DNA of 64,000 nucleotides. Source: Duganella sp. 1224 (lineage in GTDB: Bacteria; Pseudomonadota; Gammaproteobacteria; Burkholderiales; Burkholderiaceae_D). Shown here in pieces: positions 59,995 through 64,000 of the stretch (positions within the stretch are counted from its first letter, which is position 1; every line of letters begins with the position of its first letter). The stretch spans positions 1,178,001 to 1,242,000 of the forward strand of contig NZ_JACBYS010000001.1 in NCBI RefSeq assembly GCF_013408245.1. Reading direction: 5' to 3'. The notes under the pieces were generated by a model. It was not told the origin of the DNA. It did no database searches and saw nothing but the letters and a program-made list of their open reading frames with translations. Both the position numbers and the translations under genes were made by a program.

Positions 59995-61289
59995 TGGTCG
60001 GTATGCAGGTAGGATGGCGTCTTCGGCAGTCGCATGCTGAACAGGAACGCCACCACCATCATGATGGTCACGTAGATGAAGAAGCCGGTTTCATGGCCGG
60101 CGTTCTTGAACGACAGCGCCACGAACTCGGCCGACCCGCCGAAGATGGCGTTGGCGATCGCATACGAGAAGCCCACGCCCAGCGCGCGCACTTCCGGCGG
60201 GAACATCTCGGCTTTCACCAGGCCGCCGATCGAGGTGTACAGGCTGACGATGGCCAGCGCCACGGTGATCAGCGCAAACGCCACCACCGGGCTGCTGTTC
60301 CCGTGCAGCATGGCGAGGATGGGATAGGTGCCCAGTGCGCCCAGGCCGCCGAACAGCATCATCGAATGGCGGCGGCCGATACGGTCGGCCAGCACGCCGA
60401 ACAGCGGCTGCATGCACATGTAGAGGAATAGCGCGCCGGTCATCACCACGCTGGCGGTCTTGGCCGGCATGCCGGAGGTGTTGACCAGGTACTTCTGCAT
60501 GTAGGTGGTGAAGGTGTAGAAAATCAGCGAGCCGCCGGCCGTGTAGCCGATCACCGTGATGAAGGCGGCGGTGTGGTTGCGGAAGATGCCGGCCAGCGTG
60601 CCAGCCTCCTTGTGGCTCATGTCCTCGGCCTTGCTGGTTTCGTGTAGCGTGCGGCGCAGCATCAGCGACACCAGCGCGGCAATCGCGCCCAGCACGAATG
60701 GAATGCGCCAGCCCCAGGCCTTGAGTTCGGCGTCGTTGAGGAACTGCTCCAGGATCACCACCGTCAGCACCGCCAGCAACTGGCCGCCGATCAGCGTCAC
60801 GTACTGGAAGGACGAGAAGAAGCCGCGCTGGCCGCGCAGCGCCACTTCGCTCATGTAGGTGGCGGTGGTGCCGTACTCGCCGCCCACTGACAGCCCCTGG
60901 AACATGCGGATCACCAGCAGCAGCACGGGCGCGGCGACGCCGATGCTGGCGTAAGTCGGCAACACGGCGATGGCCAGCGAGCCGCCGCACATCATCAGCA
61001 CCGAAATCACCATCGATTTCTTGCGGCCGACGCGGTCGGCGATGCGGCCGAACAACCAGCCGCCAATCGGGCGCATCAGGAAGCCGACGGCAAACACGGC
61101 GGCGGATTTGAGGAATTCGGCGGTGGCGTCACCGCTGGGGAAGAACTGGCTGGCGAAGTAGATCGAGGCGAAGGAGTAGACGTAGAAGTCAAACCACTCC
61201 ACCAGGTTGCCGGAGGACGCGCTGATGATGGCAAACACGCGCTTGCGCTTTTCCTCGGCGCTGTAGTGAGGATGCTCGGTATTGGTCAT
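59991..61289 (-). CDS. MHS-family MFS permease (KgtP-like)
   Basis: A 432-residue metabolite:proton symporter: [20 protein letters not shown] is the family signature, followed by [20 protein letters not shown] with motif [21 protein letters not shown] and [20 protein letters not shown]. These transporters import alpha-ketoglutarate, citrate or proline-betaine-like compounds. KgtP-like is the closest by wording, but specificity is not certain. It is transcribed from 61289; no regulator is adjacent. Confidence 0.9.
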   Translation of the reverse strand: MTNTEHPHYSAEEKRKRVFAIISASSGNLVEWFDFYVYSFASIYFASQFFPSGDATAEFLKSAAVFAVGFLMRPIGGWLFGRIADRVGRKKSMVISVLMMCGGSLAIAVLPTYASIGVAAPVLLLVIRMFQGLSVGGEYGTTATYMSEVALRGQRGFFSSFQYVTLIGGQLLAVLTVVILEQFLNDAELKAWGWRIPFVLGAIAALVSLMLRRTLHETSKAEDMSHKEAGTLAGIFRNHTAAFITVIGYTAGGSLIFYTFTTYMQKYLVNTSGMPAKTASVVMTGALFLYMCMQPLFGVLADRIGRRHSMMLFGGLGALGTYPILAMLHGNSSPVVAFALITVALAIVSLYTSIGGLVKAEMFPPEVRALGVGFSYAIANAIFGGSAEFVALSFKNAGHETGFFIYVTIMMVVAFLFSMRLPKTPSYLHTDH

Positions 61290-61442
61290 TGTTGTTTTCT
61301 CTGTGCTTGGCTTGCGGCCGATTGTAAAGCATCCCGGTGAAAGCTGCAGGAGGGCAAAGGTATGAAATGTGCAGTAGCAGACGGAACAAAAAGCGCGATA
61401 TCGGCTACCATCTTGTTATCGTTTCATACCCGGGAATTCACC

Positions 61443-61877
61443 ATGTCGCCATCCACTTCAGTTCAGGCACTCAGCGTGCAGCAATGGTTCTACGCTTACG
61501 GCGGCGCGCTGTTGACGCTGCTGGTGCTGGATGCGATCTGGATCGGCCTGTACATGGCCAACGCCTACAAGGCGGCGCTGGGCGACCAGATGCTGGCGCA
61601 GCCGCGCATCGCGGCGGCGGCCGTGTTCTATCTGGCGTACGCGGCCGGCGTGGCCTTCCTGGCGGTGGCGCCGGGCTTGCGCGAGGCCAGCTGGCAGACG
61701 GCCGCGTTGTACGGGCTGGTGCTGGGATTGATCGCCTATGGCACCTACGACATGACCAACTACGCGATTCTGAAGTCGTGGCCGCTCGGCCTGTCGATCG
61801 TCGATATCGCCTGGGGCGCGGGGCTGACCGCGGCGGCGGCGGCGGCCGGCTGGTTGGTCGCCAGCCGCTGGGCTTAG
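61443..61877 (+). CDS. DUF2177 membrane protein
   Basis: A 144-residue integral membrane protein: WFYAYGGALLTLLVLDAIWI, GLYMANAYKAALGDQML, FYLAYAAGVAFLAVAPGL and YGTYDMTNYAILKSWPLGLS, the DUF2177 pattern with four membrane helices. Its biochemical role is unknown; in other proteobacteria the gene travels with photolyase and cyclopropane-synthase-like genes. ATG 61443 is preceded by GGGAATTCACC. It ends by overlapping the SDR stop by four bases on the opposite strand. Confidence 0.85.
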   Translation: MSPSTSVQALSVQQWFYAYGGALLTLLVLDAIWIGLYMANAYKAALGDQMLAQPRIAAAAVFYLAYAAGVAFLAVAPGLREASWQTAALYGLVLGLIAYGTYDMTNYAILKSWPLGLSIVDIAWGAGLTAAAAAAGWLVASRWA

Positions 61878-62650
61878 GGCTTTACCAGCCGCGAGATCAG
61901 CGGGAAGCGCAGCCGGTAGGGCAGCCACTTGACGAACTTCAGCGCCAGCGTGAAGCGGCGCGGAAAGTGGATTTCAAACCGTCCCGAGGCGATGCCTTCG
62001 CGGATCGCGCGCGCCGCCGCTTGCGGCGTTTGCAGCGCCGGCATGGTGAACTCGTTCTTGGCCGTCAGCGGCGTCTGCACGAATCCCGGATTGATCAGAT
62101 AGACGCTGACGCCGCGCGGGCGCAGGTCGACGTACAGCAGCTCGGCCAGGTTGATCAGCGCAGCCTTGCTGGGGCCGTAAACGCTGGCGTTCGGCAGGCC
62201 GAAGTAGCCGGCCACGCTGGCCACGATGGCGATGCCGCCGCTGCCGCGTTCCAGCATTGCCGGCAGCACGGTGGCCAGGCCGGTGTAGACGCTGCCGAGG
62301 TTGGTTTCCAGCGTGAGGGCGGCGCGTTCGGGGTTGACGTCCCAGCTGCGTTCCGGGCGGTAGTCGGCGGCGCAGAAGACGATCAGGTCGATGCCGCCGA
62401 GCTGGGCGCTGATGTCGGCGTGGCGCTGGGTCCAGGCGTCGCGGTCGAGGATGTCGAATGGCACGGCCAGCGCGCGGGTGTTGCCGGCGGCGATGGCTTG
62501 CAGGCGATCGGCGCGGCGGGCGGACAGCGCCACGTGGGCGCCGGCCTGCAGCGCTTCGGCCGCCAGCGCGGCGCCGATGCCGCTGGAGGCGCCGATGATC
62601 CACACGCGCAGGCCGGCCCAGTCGCGCAGCGGGGCGTTCAAGGGTTGCAT
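61874..62650 (-). CDS. SDR-family oxidoreductase of the DUF3833 cluster
   Basis: A 258-residue short-chain dehydrogenase: VWIIGASSGIGAALAAEALQ for the cofactor, ALSARRADRLQAIAAG with Arg after strand 2, suggesting NADPH, VASVAGYFGLPNASVYGPSK with Ser, Tyr and Lys, and YLINPGFVQTPLTAKNEF. It overlaps the DUF3833 gene by 13 bases on the same strand, so the two are co-translated. This SDR-DUF3833-MFS order is the one seen around photolyase and cyclopropane-synthase-like clusters. Confidence 0.9.
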   Translation of the reverse strand: MQPLNAPLRDWAGLRVWIIGASSGIGAALAAEALQAGAHVALSARRADRLQAIAAGNTRALAVPFDILDRDAWTQRHADISAQLGGIDLIVFCAADYRPERSWDVNPERAALTLETNLGSVYTGLATVLPAMLERGSGGIAIVASVAGYFGLPNASVYGPSKAALINLAELLYVDLRPRGVSVYLINPGFVQTPLTAKNEFTMPALQTPQAAARAIREGIASGRFEIHFPRRFTLALKFVKWLPYRLRFPLISRLVKP

Positions 62651-63171
62651 GCGCGCCTCCGGAACGTCAGCGTGACCTGGCCGAATTCGATGCCGAATTT
62701 GCGCATGCTGGCGCGGTTCATCATGGTGCAGCGGTCGATCAGGAACATCCAGTCGTCAAATTGCATTTCGTAGGTGGTGCCGTCGACCGGCAGCAGCAGC
62801 GTGTATTGCCAGCGCAGCGCGTTGCCGGCGGTTTCGCCTTGCGCTTCGCCCTTGACGTCGGCGGCGGTGCCGCGCCAGCGCTGGTCGCCGTCGCGCACCA
62901 GGCGCCACACGCGTTGCTGGGTGCTGCCGTCGTCGTAGCGGAAGCGCTCGTCCAGCGTCAGCGTGTTGTCGCGCTGGGTGCCGGTGATTTCAACGTGGAA
63001 GCGCTTGGTGACTTCGCCATTGCGTTTCTGGAACATGCCCCAGGCGTCGGTGACGCCGGTGAAGTAGTCGGCCGGGTCCAGCGCCGGCGTCGCGGTGCGG
63101 TATTGCTGGATGTCCGGCCCGGCGCAGCCGGCGAGCAGGGCGGCCAGCATTATGGCGCTGATGCGTTTCAT
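62638..63171 (-). CDS. DUF3833 lipoprotein
   Basis: A 177-residue lipoprotein (MKRISAIMLAALLAGCAG, lipid-modified Cys16). The mature part has GVTDAWGMFQKRNGEVTKRF, HVEITGTQRDNTLTLDERFR and MFLIDRCTMMNRASMRKFGI, which match DUF3833. The domain resembles a beta-barrel lipocalin-like fold but its function is not known. It overlaps the MFS gene start-to-stop by four bases (ATGA) and the SDR gene by 13 bases, fixing the three as one operon. Confidence 0.9.
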   Translation of the reverse strand: MKRISAIMLAALLAGCAGPDIQQYRTATPALDPADYFTGVTDAWGMFQKRNGEVTKRFHVEITGTQRDNTLTLDERFRYDDGSTQQRVWRLVRDGDQRWRGTAADVKGEAQGETAGNALRWQYTLLLPVDGTTYEMQFDDWMFLIDRCTMMNRASMRKFGIEFGQVTLTFRRRACNP

Positions 63172-64000
63172 GGGTGACTCCTTGCGGTCTTGCGGCCGGA
63201 TGTGGCCATGGCGAGTAATTTGAGCAGGCAGGGGATGATGGCGTAGGCCGCCACCAGGGCCGGGCCGCCGCCGTGGCCAGGGCGGTAGTCGAGCCAGGCC
63301 AGCAGCGGCAATGTCAGGCCGGCGATGGCCAGTGCCAGTTTGCCCAGCAGCGTGAACAGGCCGAAACCGGCGCCCAGCCGGTTGCTCAGCTGTTCGCCCA
63401 GCGCCTGGCCGAGCAGGACTGGCGGCAGCGCGAGGTCGGCGCCGAGCGCGGCGCCGGCGGCGACGCAGACGATGGCGTAGGGGACGAGGTCGCCCTGGCC
63501 GAGCAGCGCGGCGCCGCAGAAGCCAGCCACGGACAGCAGCATGCCGAGGCGCCAGCAGCGCAGCGGTCCCCACTTGCGGGCCAGCGCGGTCCAGGCGGGC
63601 AAGCCACAGGCGGCGGCGCCGAAATAGCAGGCCAGGAAGATGCCCGACAGCTGCGGCGCGCCGAGCTGGTCGGCGATGTAGAACAGCGCCAGCGTGGCCG
63701 GTATCGCGACCGCCAGCGCGTTGAAGAAGTACGGCAGCAACAACGCCCGCACCGCGCGGCTACGCGCCAGCTCGCGCCAAGGCGCCAGCCACGACTCACG
63801 CCCACCGCCCCCCGCGCCTGCCTGCGGCATCGCCGCGACCATGGAGGTCTCCGCGGTCGCGTCAGGCGCGGAGCCCTCTCCGGTGGCGGTGGGCGGCTGG
63901 GGCGCTGGTGCGTAGCGTAGCAGGGCGCCTATGGCTGCGGCCATCAGCAACGCGAAGGCGATGCTGTAGACCGTCAGGCGGGCGCGGATTTGCGCCGGGT
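63168..64000 (-). CDS. MFS transporter of the DUF3833 cluster, cut by window end
   Basis: The C-terminal part of a major-facilitator transporter whose start lies beyond base 64000. The reading frame stays open to the window edge, so the visible part begins inside the protein (PAQIRARLTVYSIAFALLMA). At least six membrane helices remain (for example ALLLPYFFNALAVAIPATLA, GIFLACYFGAAACGLPAW). It shares an operon with the DUF3833 and SDR genes. Substrate unknown; a lipid-related role is suggested by the cluster only. Confidence 0.85.
   Translation of the reverse strand, partial: PAQIRARLTVYSIAFALLMAAAIGALLRYAPAPQPPTATGEGSAPDATAETSMVAAMPQAGAGGGGRESWLAPWRELARSRAVRALLLPYFFNALAVAIPATLALFYIADQLGAPQLSGIFLACYFGAAACGLPAWTALARKWGPLRCWRLGMLLSVAGFCGAALLGQGDLVPYAIVCVAAGAALGADLALPPVLLGQALGEQLSNRLGAGFGLFTLLGKLALAIAGLTLPLLAWLDYRPGHGGGPALVAAYAIIPCLLKLLAMATSGRKTARSHP

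Overview
The window looks like a chromosomal segment of a high-GC betaproteobacterium of the Oxalobacteraceae (Massilia / Duganella / Janthinobacterium type). The reasons are two PEP-CTERM sorted proteins (one of the FxDxF type), the neighbouring guaB-guaA pair, an AcnB-type aconitase, many regulator/SDR pairs, beta-propeller sensor kinases, and a 30-bp GGGGTCAGACCCC-type intergenic palindrome. The genus is an inference from gene content, not a measurement.

Layout. 1-2.3 kb: a gluconate/sugar locus (sugar:cation symporter cut by the window edge, gluconokinase, GntR-like LacI repressor) with three matching operator-like palindromes. 2.3-5.2 kb: two small exported proteins, then a scar of decayed mobile DNA (DnaT-like phage gene broken by a 34-bp tandem duplication, SRAP-peptidase pseudogene with stops and a frameshift, two small orphan ORFs). 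5.3-8.5 kb: guaB-guaA. 8.6-11.2 kb: a TetR regulator with an SDR and a quinone-oxidoreductase-like gene and paired operators. 11.5-15.9 kb: membrane PQQ glucose dehydrogenase and OprB porin overlapping by one base, with a TetR regulator. 16-18.7 kb: MFS exporter and SnoaL-like gene, divergent from a TetR regulator, with three operator copies. 18.7-20.5 kb: divergent AraC/SDR pair. 20.5-23.1 kb: MacA-like adaptor and TolC-like channel with no inner-membrane pump between them.

23.6-31.4 kb holds the most unusual content: eight minus-strand genes in tight series, opening with an ECF-type sigma factor. After it come a 1064-residue protein of unknown function, a phage-tail-collar-domain protein, three divergent copies of a small beta-rich protein (RhiA-like in layout), a Sec-exported EndoU-type RNase, and a small exported protein. 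No capsid, terminase or portal gene is present, so it is not an ordinary prophage. I propose it as a sigma-factor-controlled surface or secreted effector cassette.

32-37.3 kb: two periplasmic solute-binding-like proteins, then proV and a fused proW-proX betaine transporter. 37.3-45.2 kb: two orphan propeller-type histidine kinases flanking poxB. 45.3-48.7 kb: PEP-CTERM gene and acnB with a palindromic operator at its promoter. 48.8-56.1 kb: AraC/SDR pair, HbpS/GlcG-like protein, Tat/lipobox metallophosphoesterase with LamG-like tail, MipA/OmpV protein and TonB-dependent receptor. 56.2-61.3 kb: GNAT, AraC regulator, amidase, standalone M17 N-domain protein and an MHS-family permease. 61.4-64 kb: DUF2177, SDR, DUF3833 and a truncated MFS gene, part of a cluster that in other proteobacteria travels with photolyase and cyclopropane-synthase-like genes.

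Physiologically the window combines periplasmic sugar oxidation (OprB, PQQ-GDH, gluconokinase), purine synthesis, osmoprotectant uptake, pyruvate oxidation and the TCA cycle with a dense set of locally acting one-component regulators, many beside their own operators.
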